Below are positions 1-5,785 of a DNA stretch of 13,664 nt, one piece after another (position 1 is the first letter of the stretch; each line of letters begins with the position of its first letter). The DNA is taken from positions 1 to 13,664 of the forward strand of contig CAMCUE010000009.1 of NCBI GenBank assembly GCA_945878705.1, given 5' to 3'. The notes below the pieces were generated by a model. That model saw only the letters and a program-made list of their open reading frames with translations. It made no database searches and was not told where the DNA came from. A program made the translations under genes and the position numbers. The stretch is from Ferrithrix thermotolerans DSM 19514. GTDB taxonomy: Bacteria; Actinomycetota; Acidimicrobiia; Acidimicrobiales; Ilumatobacteraceae.

Positions 1-741
1 TTGGCACATCGAATGGCCGAGAAATTGACAGACGTACGCAAGTCTGGTGCGATCCCGTATTTGCGCCCTGACGGCAAGACACAAGTTACTTTTGATTATG
101 AAGACGGCAAGCCTGTTCGATTGCGAACAGTGTTGATCTCAACTCAACATGCCGACGGCATCAATCGTGACACGGTTATTCGTCCAGATTTGATTGAGCA
201 AGTTATCCGCCCAGTTATCCCAGCACAGTTTGCAAAAGATGACTACGCCGTTTACGTCAACCCAACTGGCGAGTTCGTCAAAGGCGGGCCACACGCAGAT
301 ACAGGTTTGACCGGTCGCAAAATTATCGTCGACACTTACGGTGGCATGGGTCGTCACGGTGGCGGTGCATTCAGTGGAAAAGATCCATCAAAAGTTGACC
401 GGTCCGCAGCTTATGCAGCGCGTTGGGTTGCTAAACATGTTGTTGCTTCTGGTGCTGCACAGCGTTGCGAACTTCAAGTCGCTTATGCCATCGGCATGGC
501 GCATCCAGTGAGTATCTTCGTTGAAACTTTCGGTACGAATAAAGTTGATGAAGCTTTGATTGAGGCAGCAGTTCGCGAAGTTTTTGACCTCCGTCCTGCA
601 GCGATAGTTCGTGACCGTGATTTGAAGCGTCCGATTTATCAAAAGACTGCGGCCTACGGTCACTTTGGTAGAAGCCATCCTGATTTCACTTGGGAGTCTT
701 TGTCGCGCCTTAAAGAATTCAAGGCAGCAGTCAAACTCTGA
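1..741 (+). CDS. metK: S-adenosylmethionine synthetase, C-terminal part (5' truncated)
   Basis: Cytosolic enzyme making S-adenosylmethionine from methionine and ATP. About 246 residues are present, roughly the last two thirds of a protein that is usually 380-400 residues. The first codon, ttg, reads as an internal Leu of the family's LAHRMAEKL segment and is not a start, so the gene begins upstream of the window. Visible hallmarks are [15 protein letters not shown] (about residues 101-115), the glycine-rich phosphate-binding segment [19 protein letters not shown] (120-138) with its two lysines, and the C-terminal YGHFGR. The stop TGA (739-741) overlaps a CTG that probably starts priA, so the two look translationally coupled. 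The metK-priA-def-fmt order is familiar in Actinomycetota. Confidence 0.96.
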   Translation: MAHRMAEKLTDVRKSGAIPYLRPDGKTQVTFDYEDGKPVRLRTVLISTQHADGINRDTVIRPDLIEQVIRPVIPAQFAKDDYAVYVNPTGEFVKGGPHADTGLTGRKIIVDTYGGMGRHGGGAFSGKDPSKVDRSAAYAARWVAKHVVASGAAQRCELQVAYAIGMAHPVSIFVETFGTNKVDEALIEAAVREVFDLRPAAIVRDRDLKRPIYQKTAAYGHFGRSHPDFTWESLSRLKEFKAAVKL

Positions 742-2498
742 TCGAAGTAGCGACACCCCTAGTTCGGGTTGCGCGGGTCGTTCCCGATGTCACGGGAGTC
801 GATAAAACATTTGACTATTTAATTCCTGATTCACTTGGCACTGAGTTGCGCGTCGGCATGCGCGTAAGGGTTCCGTTGCACGGAAGAAATGTTGCTGGTT
901 GGGTAATTGAAATCGGTGAGCCAAGCGCAGGTTTGGCAGTCAACAAAATTCGCTCTGTAATTAAAGTCTTGGGGCTGGGCACGACCCAAGAGATCATTGA
1001 TCTTGCACATTGGGCGATAACCAGATGGGCAGGTCGGATCAGATCTTTCGTTTCGGCGTCGGCACCGAGCACGCTGATTTCGAAGGTGCCATCTCCGAGA
1101 TATTTATCTCGAAGTATCAACTTCTCGTCGTCTGTTGCTGACGCAGTTATCGAACACGCGGGCGGGGTAGTTGTTGTCTCGCCACTTGCAAACCCAACTT
1201 CAATTGTCAGCGCGTTCGCAAGCAAAGGACCAGTAATTGTTGTGATCCCTACTGCACACCGCGCCAAACTTCTTGCGGCGTCGCTGAAGGTCAATGGTTT
1301 TTCAGTTGCCTCATGGCCGCAAGACTGGGCGAGCGCAATGGGAGGCGTCGATATAGTCGTTGGCACTCGCAGTGTCGTGTGGGCACCAGTTGCCAAGTTC
1401 TCAACGATCGTCGTGATTGATGAACATGATGATTTGTTACAAGAAGAACGCAGCCCGACTTGGCATGCACGAGATGTCGCAATTGAGCGTTGCCATCGCA
1501 CGCAAGCTGTATGTTGTTTGATAAGTCCGTTACCTTCGCAGGTCGCACGAAAGTGGGCAGCCAATCGAGTATTTGAAATCAAAGCCTCTGATGAACAGAA
1601 GGCTTGGCCGAGCATCGAAGTCCTGGATCGTAACAAAGATGAATCTTGGAGTTCATCACTAATTTCATCACAACTGATTACAGAATTGCGTGATTCAAGT
1701 CGGCGTGTCGTTTGTGTGCTGAACACTAAAGGTCGCGCGAGATTAATTGCCTGCGGAAAGTGCCGGACAATCTTGCGTTGCGAAAAATGCGATGCCGCTG
1801 TTACGCAAAGTGATGATCAAACTCTTGAGTGTCCACGGTGCGCACTTGTGCGCCCTGTTGTGTGCCAGGCATGCGGGTCAAGTAGCTGCGCGTTACTTAG
1901 ATTAGGCGTGAGTCGTCTGCGCGAAGAGTTGCAGGCAGCAGCAAAGCGAACGGTGTGTGAGGTTACATCTGCAACTACCGAAATAAATCAACGCGTAAAT
2001 GTTTTCGTTGGCACCGAAGCAGTTTTGCATCGCGTGGGCACTGCAGACACGGTCGTATTTCTAGACATTGACGCAGAACTTCTTGCACCGCGCTATCGGA
2101 CAAGTGAACTCGTTGGGACATTGGTCGTGCATGCTGCGCGACTTGTTGGCGGGTCGAAAAATAATCCCTTGATATTATTGCAAACCCACACCCCAAAAAA
2201 TTCGTTACTTGTTGGGCTTGCTACAGGCAACTTCGAAACTTACAACGCCACCGAGAAATCACGCCGATCACTTTTGAAGTTCCCTCCGTTTGGGTCTCTC
2301 GCGGAGATCAGCGGCATCGGGACAAAGACTTTTTTAGAGACGATGAGCGAGTCAATGCTCGTGCAGACTGTGATAAAGGATTCAACACACGGTTTAGTTC
2401 GCGCCGAAAACTGGCAAGTGTTGAGCGAAGTGCTGGCAAACACGAAACGGCCCCACAAATCAAGATTGTCGATTCATGTCGACCCACCCCGCGTATAA
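738..2498 (+). CDS. priA: Primosomal protein N' (PriA-like), helicase motifs degenerate
   Basis: PriA recognises stalled forks and restarts replication. This protein keeps the N-terminal 3'-DNA-binding domain ([20 protein letters not shown], followed by a [12 protein letters not shown] segment). It also keeps eight cysteines in four CxxC pairs for two zinc sites (about residues 339-379 counted from the proposed start). The helicase core has no Walker A GxxGxGKT: the equivalent stretch reads [12 protein letters not shown]. Walker B is altered to DEHD (about 228-231). This matches actinobacterial PriA proteins described as probable inactive helicases. Start: in-frame codons run back to 714, but no ATG, GTG or TTG occurs before TTG at 846, which would delete conserved N-terminal sequence. 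CTG at 738 overlaps the metK stop as CTGA and is my preferred start (586 residues). AAGG at 721-724 is a weak, distant SD. Identity is secure; the exact start is not. Confidence 0.85.
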   Translation: MIEVATPLVRVARVVPDVTGVDKTFDYLIPDSLGTELRVGMRVRVPLHGRNVAGWVIEIGEPSAGLAVNKIRSVIKVLGLGTTQEIIDLAHWAITRWAGRIRSFVSASAPSTLISKVPSPRYLSRSINFSSSVADAVIEHAGGVVVVSPLANPTSIVSAFASKGPVIVVIPTAHRAKLLAASLKVNGFSVASWPQDWASAMGGVDIVVGTRSVVWAPVAKFSTIVVIDEHDDLLQEERSPTWHARDVAIERCHRTQAVCCLISPLPSQVARKWAANRVFEIKASDEQKAWPSIEVLDRNKDESWSSSLISSQLITELRDSSRRVVCVLNTKGRARLIACGKCRTILRCEKCDAAVTQSDDQTLECPRCALVRPVVCQACGSSSCALLRLGVSRLREELQAAAKRTVCEVTSATTEINQRVNVFVGTEAVLHRVGTADTVVFLDIDAELLAPRYRTSELVGTLVVHAARLVGGSKNNPLILLQTHTPKNSLLVGLATGNFETYNATEKSRRSLLKFPPFGSLAEISGIGTKTFLETMSESMLVQTVIKDSTHGLVRAENWQVLSEVLANTKRPHKSRLSIHVDPPRV

Positions 2499-2499
2499 T
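2494..2499 (+). promoter_or_regulatory. Predicted -10 box (TATAAT) of a leaderless def promoter
   Basis: A perfect TATAAT overlaps the priA stop codon and ends 7 bases before the def ATG. A transcript from it would start at or next to the A of the ATG, and no Shine-Dalgarno sequence lies in front of def, so a leaderless mRNA is likely. No good -35 is seen at 16-18 bp spacing; TTGTCG at 2466 is too far. The same nine bases, GCGTATAAT, form the -10 region of argC later in the window. Confidence 0.5.
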
Positions 2500-2506
2500 T
2501 AACTCA

Positions 2507-3028
2507 ATGGCTCACAAGATTCGCACGTTCGGCGACCCAGTTTTGAAGACTTGCGCTGCAGAAATTACAAACATTGACGGCAAGCTCGTCAAACTCGCCG
2601 ATGAGATGTTGAAAGTAATGTACGAGGCACCTGGTCTGGGTTTGGCTGCTCCACAAATCGGAGTTCAAAAACAACTTTTTGTTTATGATGTTGATGATTC
2701 ACCCGAGATCTTGATTAATCCGACGATCATTGAGTCAAGCGGCGAGTGGGTTTATGACGAAGGGTGCCTTTCAATCCCTGGCTTATCGGTTGAGATGTTG
2801 CGTCCGAAACTTGTTCTGGTTCGAGGAACGAATTTGGATGGCAACACAGTAGAGATTGAGGCTGATGAATTGCTCGCTCGGTTGTTTCAGCATGAGATTG
2901 ATCACCTTCAAGGTGTGTTGATGTTTGAGCGAATGACTCCAGACCAAAGAAAACTTGCGTTGGCAGAATATCGTCGGCGCGAAGAGCAACCAGGTGAGAT
3001 CGAAACGACACATCTAAAGCTTTCGTGA
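2507..3028 (+). CDS. def: Peptide deformylase
   Basis: Metal-dependent cytosolic hydrolase that removes the formyl group from the N-terminal methionine of nascent proteins. All three family motifs are intact: GLGLAAPQ (residues 43-50), EGCLS (85-89, metal ligand Cys87) and QHEIDH (128-133, ligands His129 and His133, catalytic Glu130). The length of 173 residues is normal. The ATG is the first in frame and sits just after a TATAAT, suggesting its own leaderless promoter. The stop TGA overlaps the GTG start of fmt (GTGA), pairing the deformylase with the enzyme that adds the formyl group to initiator tRNA. Confidence 0.97.
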   Translation: MAHKIRTFGDPVLKTCAAEITNIDGKLVKLADEMLKVMYEAPGLGLAAPQIGVQKQLFVYDVDDSPEILINPTIIESSGEWVYDEGCLSIPGLSVEMLRPKLVLVRGTNLDGNTVEIEADELLARLFQHEIDHLQGVLMFERMTPDQRKLALAEYRRREEQPGEIETTHLKLS

Positions 3029-3975
3029 CGATGCCAGCAAAAAGTGCTGCGTCGAGTCTTGCGCCGATGCCAGTGAACGGTGTATCGCACATCGTCTATC
3101 TAGGTACTCCAGAAATTGCAGTAGCGCCGCTTCGGGCGTTAGTTGCGGCGGGATGCAATGTTGAGCTCGTGATCACTCGACCTGACACTCGGCGTGGTCG
3201 CGGCAAACAGACAAGCGCATCTCCAGTCAAGCAAGCGGCACTTGAACTTGGGTTGCGAGTTTCAGACTCGCTAGATGATTTGGCTCCATTAGCGGCGCGA
3301 ATTCCGAATCTGCTCGGTGTCGTTATTGCTTACGGCGCAATTATTTCGGTGGATACTTTGAGCGTCGTGCCGATGTTCAATGTTCACTTTTCGCTTCTGC
3401 CCCGTTGGCGGGGAGCCGCGCCTGTTGAGCGCGCAATACTTGCCGGCGACACAAAGACGGGTGTGTGCATCATGCGCATTGTTGAAGGTCTTGACCAAGG
3501 TGAGGTTTACAGTCAAAGTGAAGTTTCGATTTCGGCAACCGAGACCCTTGAATCGTTGCGCAAAAAACTCGTTGAAGCTTCTTTGCCGCTACTGATCAGT
3601 GCAGTTAAAAATGGAACGGGTCAAGGTATTGATCAAACTGGCGAAGTTTCGTATGCGAAAAAAATTGTGGGGGATGAACTGCGGATTGATTGGGGCACAT
3701 CAGCAGTTGAAATTGATCGCCTGATTCGTGTCGGTGGGGCATACACACATATTGGTGGCAAGAGACTCAAAATTGTGAAGGCACGCGTTGTTTCAGAATC
3801 TATGACGAGCGCAGTACATGGCGCGATCAAAGTAGTTTCGCGACATGAATGCGAAGTAGCAACTCGTGATGGCGTTATTTCGCTTACTGAAGTTCAACCT
3901 GAAGGTAAATCGGTGATGACAGTTGAAGTTTGGCTCAATGGAGCAAGAATCGAGACTGGCGCCGTCTTGGGCTAA
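3025..3975 (+). CDS. fmt: Methionyl-tRNA formyltransferase
   Basis: Transfers a formyl group from 10-formyl-tetrahydrofolate to initiator Met-tRNA. The N-terminal transferase domain starts at VYLGTPEIAVAPLRAL (about 24-39). The catalytic set is visible as Asn119 and His121 ahead of SLLPRWRGAAP, and Asp157 in VEGLDQG; the 36-residue His-Asp spacing equals that of the E. coli enzyme. The C-terminal tRNA-binding domain follows, including the KRLKIVKARV region. The length of 316 residues is typical. The GTG start overlaps the def stop by 4 bases; the ATG two codons downstream (3031) is an alternative. The 3' end overlaps the stop of the convergent DUF1844 gene by 4 bp. Confidence 0.95.
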   Translation: MTMPAKSAASSLAPMPVNGVSHIVYLGTPEIAVAPLRALVAAGCNVELVITRPDTRRGRGKQTSASPVKQAALELGLRVSDSLDDLAPLAARIPNLLGVVIAYGAIISVDTLSVVPMFNVHFSLLPRWRGAAPVERAILAGDTKTGVCIMRIVEGLDQGEVYSQSEVSISATETLESLRKKLVEASLPLLISAVKNGTGQGIDQTGEVSYAKKIVGDELRIDWGTSAVEIDRLIRVGGAYTHIGGKRLKIVKARVVSESMTSAVHGAIKVVSRHECEVATRDGVISLTEVQPEGKSVMTVEVWLNGARIETGAVLG

Positions 3976-4268
3976 ACAATTTCGCTAGTTAATTTGACCC
4001 AGACAATCCGAATATTCGCCAGCGCATCTTTAAAGGTCGCATGGTCGTCTCCAAGACGATCGCCGAGAGTGTCGACGATTGCCGCCAAGGCATCGATTGC
4101 TAATCTGGCGTCATCAAGTCTCGGGGGATTTGAGCCAAGATGAATTGCTGCCAGTTCATATAGTCCGACAACATGGTTGGCCACGACGACATTGGCAGGT
4201 GTTTCGGCCAGGCGGGCCCGAGCCTGGGTCAAAGCTTGCTGTTGTTCAGGGGTGGGGTTCTGATCCAT
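3972..4268 (-). CDS. DUF1844 domain protein, function unknown
   Basis: Small acidic soluble protein of about 98 residues. The core, with LAETPANVVVANHVVGL, ELAAIHLGSNPPRLDDARLA, IDALAAIVDTLGDRLG and a helical C-terminus ending in a LANIRIVWV stretch, fits the DUF1844 pattern (an Ala/Ile/His/Leu-rich first helix, a PP turn, an Ar-IDaL helix, and a last helix with aromatic residues). This assignment is from memory of the family. The function is unknown. The family commonly lies next to infC in Actinomycetota, as here, where the two are divergent. I chose ATG at 4268 (MDQNPTPEQQQ); ATG at 4280 adds four residues. Neither has a clear SD. Longer readings upstream look like non-coding sequence. Its stop (TAG read from 3974-3972) overlaps the fmt stop. 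Confidence 0.8.
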   Translation of the reverse strand: MDQNPTPEQQQALTQARARLAETPANVVVANHVVGLYELAAIHLGSNPPRLDDARLAIDALAAIVDTLGDRLGDDHATFKDALANIRIVWVKLTSEIV

Positions 4269-4278
4269 ATGCGCTACC

Positions 4279-4306
4279 ATTATGGCAGCGATAACGGCAG
4301 TGCAAA
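4279..4306 (-). promoter_or_regulatory. Possible promoter of the DUF1844 gene
   Basis: On the minus strand, CATAAT (4284-4279) lies 10 bases before the ATG at 4268. TTTGCA (4306-4301) lies upstream with a 16-bp spacer. Transcription would begin about 4 bases before the ATG, again leaving almost no leader. The -35 half falls inside the small dyad TGCAAATTGCA. The hexamers are imperfect, so this is tentative. Confidence 0.3.
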
Positions 4307-4330
4307 TTGCATTTATCCAACAGCAAAAGT

Positions 4331-4344
4331 GGAAACTAGTTTCC
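4331..4344. repeat. Perfect 14-bp palindrome in the infC/DUF1844 divergent region
   Basis: GGAAACTAGTTTCC equals its own reverse complement, and with one unpaired C it extends to GTGG...CCAC. It lies between two divergent genes, so it could be a regulator binding site or, in RNA, a short hairpin. No known regulator motif is recognised. Confidence 0.55.
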
Positions 4345-4368
4345 CACCTAGCCACCAAGATTTGCGTT

Positions 4369-4384
4369 GTTCAAAAATTTGAAC
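4369..4384. repeat. 16-bp inverted repeat (7-bp arms)
   Basis: GTTCAAA-AA-TTTGAAC has perfect 7-bp arms around a 2-base centre, 24 bp after the previous palindrome and 20 bp before the first leader hairpin. The geometry suits a dimeric DNA-binding regulator. It could also simply be an A/T-rich hairpin. Confidence 0.5.
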
Positions 4385-4403
4385 TTTGCTGATGAGTGCG
4401 TCT

Positions 4404-4448
4404 GGGTCGAGCTGATGCGAGTGGCTACGCCACCGCGTATCTCGACCC
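4404..4448 (+). promoter_or_regulatory. infC leader hairpin 1 (long GC-rich stem-loop)
   Basis: The outer stem is GGGTCGAG (4404-4411) paired perfectly with CTCGACCC (4441-4448). Inside, GCG (4417-4419) can pair with CGC (4434-4436), and GTGGC (4421-4425) pairs with GCCAC (4429-4433) over a 3-base TAC loop. This gives an almost continuous 45-nt stem-loop. No U-tract follows, so it is not an ordinary intrinsic terminator. Its position about 90 nt before infC suggests an mRNA leader structure that could control infC-rpmI-rplT. Confidence 0.55.
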
Positions 4449-4453
4449 TCGTG

Positions 4454-4497
4454 CGTCGGCAAACTCATATTTTCGACTTCGAGTTTTATCCGATACG
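4454..4497 (+). promoter_or_regulatory. infC leader hairpin 2, adjoining the ribosome binding site
   Basis: TCGG (4456-4459) pairs with CCGA (4490-4493), and AAACTC (4461-4466) pairs with GAGTTT (4481-4486) across a C/TAT internal loop. The terminal loop is 14 nt, and a further CG/CG pair is possible at the base (4454-4455 with 4496-4497). It starts 5 nt after hairpin 1 and ends 2 nt before the GAGGAGG ribosome binding sequence. A protein such as L20 or IF3, or alternative folding, could therefore gate translation here. The pairing is seen; the regulatory role is inferred. Confidence 0.5.
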
Positions 4498-4499
4498 AA

Positions 4500-4506
4500 G
4501 AGGAGG
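4500..4506 (+). promoter_or_regulatory. Strong Shine-Dalgarno sequence GAGGAGG
   Basis: This is the strongest SD match in the window. It is correctly spaced (9 nt) for TTG at 4516, which opens a 7-codon frame (TTG TCA AGC AGT GAA CAG TTA, then TAG at 4537-4539). That frame is offset from infC, whose conserved reading begins near 4536. The SD is 29 nt from ATA 4536, too far to serve it directly. Confidence 0.6.
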
Positions 4507-4535
4507 CACAGCCGCTTGTCAAGCAGTGAACAGTT

Positions 4536-5198
4536 ATAGCACCGCCAACAAATGAGCCACGCTACAACGACCGAATTCGAGCCAAACAGGTTCGTCTAGT
4601 CGATGCAGATGGATCACAAGTAGGAGTCGTCAGCATTGAAGATGCACTTGAGCGATCACGCAAGGCCGATTTAGACCTTGTTGAAGTTGCTCCGTTAGCC
4701 GAACCACCCGTATGTCGAATCATGGATTACGGAAAGTTTCGTTACGAAGAAGCGCAAAGACTCAAAGAGTCTCGCAAGAAGACGGTGCAGATCACCATGA
4801 AAGAAGTCAAGTTCAAGCCGAAGATTGCCAAAGGAGACTTTGACACCAAGGTGCGCCACATGCTCGAGTTTCTCGACGAAGGCCACAAGGTGAAAGTCAC
4901 TCTGCAATTTAGAGGTCGTGAAATGGCTCACCCCGAGTTAGGTACAAAAATTTTGGATGCAGTGATCGAGCAACTCGGTCAAATCGCCAAAGTTGATACT
5001 TCGGCTCGCTTGGAAGGTCGAAACATGACGATGGTTCTTTCACCAGACAAAAAAGCATCAAAGCGCCCAGTTTCTGCCAAACCCGTAGAAGCAAAGCCGC
5101 AAAGTTTGAATTCGCAACCAATTTTAAATACGACAACCGAAACGGAGAATCAAAATGCCGAAGATGAAAACATCCAAGACAGCAAAGAAGCGATTTAA
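4536..5198 (+). CDS. infC: Translation initiation factor IF-3, non-canonical start
   Basis: IF3 binds the 30S subunit, checks initiator tRNA and start codon, and prevents premature 50S joining. The N-terminal domain runs from [20 protein letters not shown] through [16 protein letters not shown] to the signature [15 protein letters not shown]. The C-terminal domain spans [15 protein letters not shown] to MTMVLSP. About 50 extra residues follow, disordered-looking and acidic at the end, and the last 44 nt overlap rpmI. The first ATG in frame (4722) would delete the whole N-terminal domain. In-frame sequence reaches back only to 4530, where the sole plausible start is ATA at 4536, accepted in code 11 and comparable to the AUU start of E. 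coli infC. The alternative is initiation at TTG 4516 with a -1 shift, or a 1-nt sequence error. Identity is certain; the start is open. Confidence 0.85.
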   Translation: MAPPTNEPRYNDRIRAKQVRLVDADGSQVGVVSIEDALERSRKADLDLVEVAPLAEPPVCRIMDYGKFRYEEAQRLKESRKKTVQITMKEVKFKPKIAKGDFDTKVRHMLEFLDEGHKVKVTLQFRGREMAHPELGTKILDAVIEQLGQIAKVDTSARLEGRNMTMVLSPDKKASKRPVSAKPVEAKPQSLNSQPILNTTTETENQNAEDENIQDSKEAI

Positions 5199-5352
5199 GA
5201 AGACTGGTACGGGCAAACTACGCCGTCAACAGTCAATGCGTCAGCACTTGTTCGAGCACAAATCCAGCGAGCGCACACGCCGACTTGACGGCACCGTTGA
5301 CGTTCACACTGGCGATGTCAAGCGCATCAAGCGACTTCTTGCAGAGCGATAA
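5155..5352 (+). CDS. rpmI: 50S ribosomal protein L35
   Basis: Very basic 65-residue protein, the usual L35 length, beginning [22 protein letters not shown] and ending [12 protein letters not shown]. It is a small component of the large ribosomal subunit. GGAG (5143-5146) lies 8 nt before the ATG, a proper SD. The start is 44 nt inside the end of infC in another frame, so it should be translationally linked to IF3. The infC-rpmI-rplT order is one of the most conserved in bacteria. Confidence 0.97.
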   Translation: MPKMKTSKTAKKRFKKTGTGKLRRQQSMRQHLFEHKSSERTRRLDGTVDVHTGDVKRIKRLLAER

Positions 5353-5357
5353 ATCTA

Positions 5358-5391
5358 ACCAGTTAACTAAATAGTTCATTGACCAGCTAAC
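5358..5391 (+). repeat. Direct repeat in the rpmI-rplT spacer
   Basis: ACCAGTTAAC (5358-5367) and ACCAGCTAAC (5382-5391) match at 9 of 10 bases, with starts 24 bp apart. A small dyad AACTA-AA-TAGTT (5365-5376) begins inside the first copy. The 65-nt spacer is otherwise featureless except for the rplT SD. A role in the feedback control usual for L20 operons is possible but unsupported. Confidence 0.35.
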
Positions 5392-5417
5392 CGAATCTCA
5401 ATTGAAAGGATTTCAAA

Positions 5418-5774
5418 ATGGCACGAGTTAAACGCGCAGTTCACGCCCGCAAAAAGCACAAGGCGATTCTCGAAAAAGCAAAAGGATATTACGGCGATCG
5501 AAGTCGAACATTTCGTTCGGCAAACGAGCAAGTACTTCACTCAGGTCAGTACGCATTTCGCGACCGTCGTGCAAAGAAAGGCGAGTTTCGTAGTTTGTGG
5601 ATTCAGCGAATCAATGCTGGCTGTCGAATTCACGACATGAGTTACAGCCGATTCATTGCTGGTTTGGCAAAAGCAGGAGTAGTCGTCGATAGAAAAATTC
5701 TCGCCGACCTCGCTGTTCATGACGAAAAAGCGTTCGCTAATTTGGTTGAAACTGCAAAGGGCGCACTCGTCTGA
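5418..5774 (+). CDS. rplT: 50S ribosomal protein L20
   Basis: Basic 118-residue ribosomal protein with the full family pattern: [15 protein letters not shown] at the start, then [35 protein letters not shown] and a [14 protein letters not shown]-terminal domain. L20 binds 23S rRNA early in large-subunit assembly, and in several bacteria it also represses its own operon by binding the leader or intergenic mRNA. GAAAGGA (5404-5410) lies 7 nt before the ATG, a good SD. The TGA stop (5772-5774) overlaps a CTG that could start the next gene. Confidence 0.97.
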   Translation: MARVKRAVHARKKHKAILEKAKGYYGDRSRTFRSANEQVLHSGQYAFRDRRAKKGEFRSLWIQRINAGCRIHDMSYSRFIAGLAKAGVVVDRKILADLAVHDEKAFANLVETAKGALV

Positions 5775-5785
5775 GTCTTTCGCAA

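Noticed and set aside
388..756. 122-codon minus-strand frame under metK
   Set aside because: Antisense to the conserved GGGAFSGKD and C-terminal parts of MetK; no protein-like pattern of its own.
846..848. TTG as the start of priA
   Set aside because: It would remove conserved N-terminal PriA sequence that is in frame upstream.
815..1726. Long 303-codon reading frame on the minus strand inside priA
   Set aside because: It is antisense to well-supported priA domains, shows no recognisable family, and mirrors the codon phase of priA.
4404..4448. Hairpin 1 as an intrinsic terminator
   Set aside because: No U-tract after the stem, and it lies between divergent genes where no upstream plus-strand transcript needs ending, apart from read-through from fmt.
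4313..4555. Small frames on both strands in the infC leader (62-69 codons)
   Set aside because: No family resemblance and no SD at their starts; the region is better explained by hairpins and dyads.
4722..4724. ATG as the start of infC
   Set aside because: It falls inside the IF3 signature and would delete the entire N-terminal domain, which is intact upstream.
5379..5410. TTGACC as the -35 of an rplT promoter
   Set aside because: A good -35 match, but no -10 hexamer at 16-18 bp spacing; the segment there is the rplT SD.
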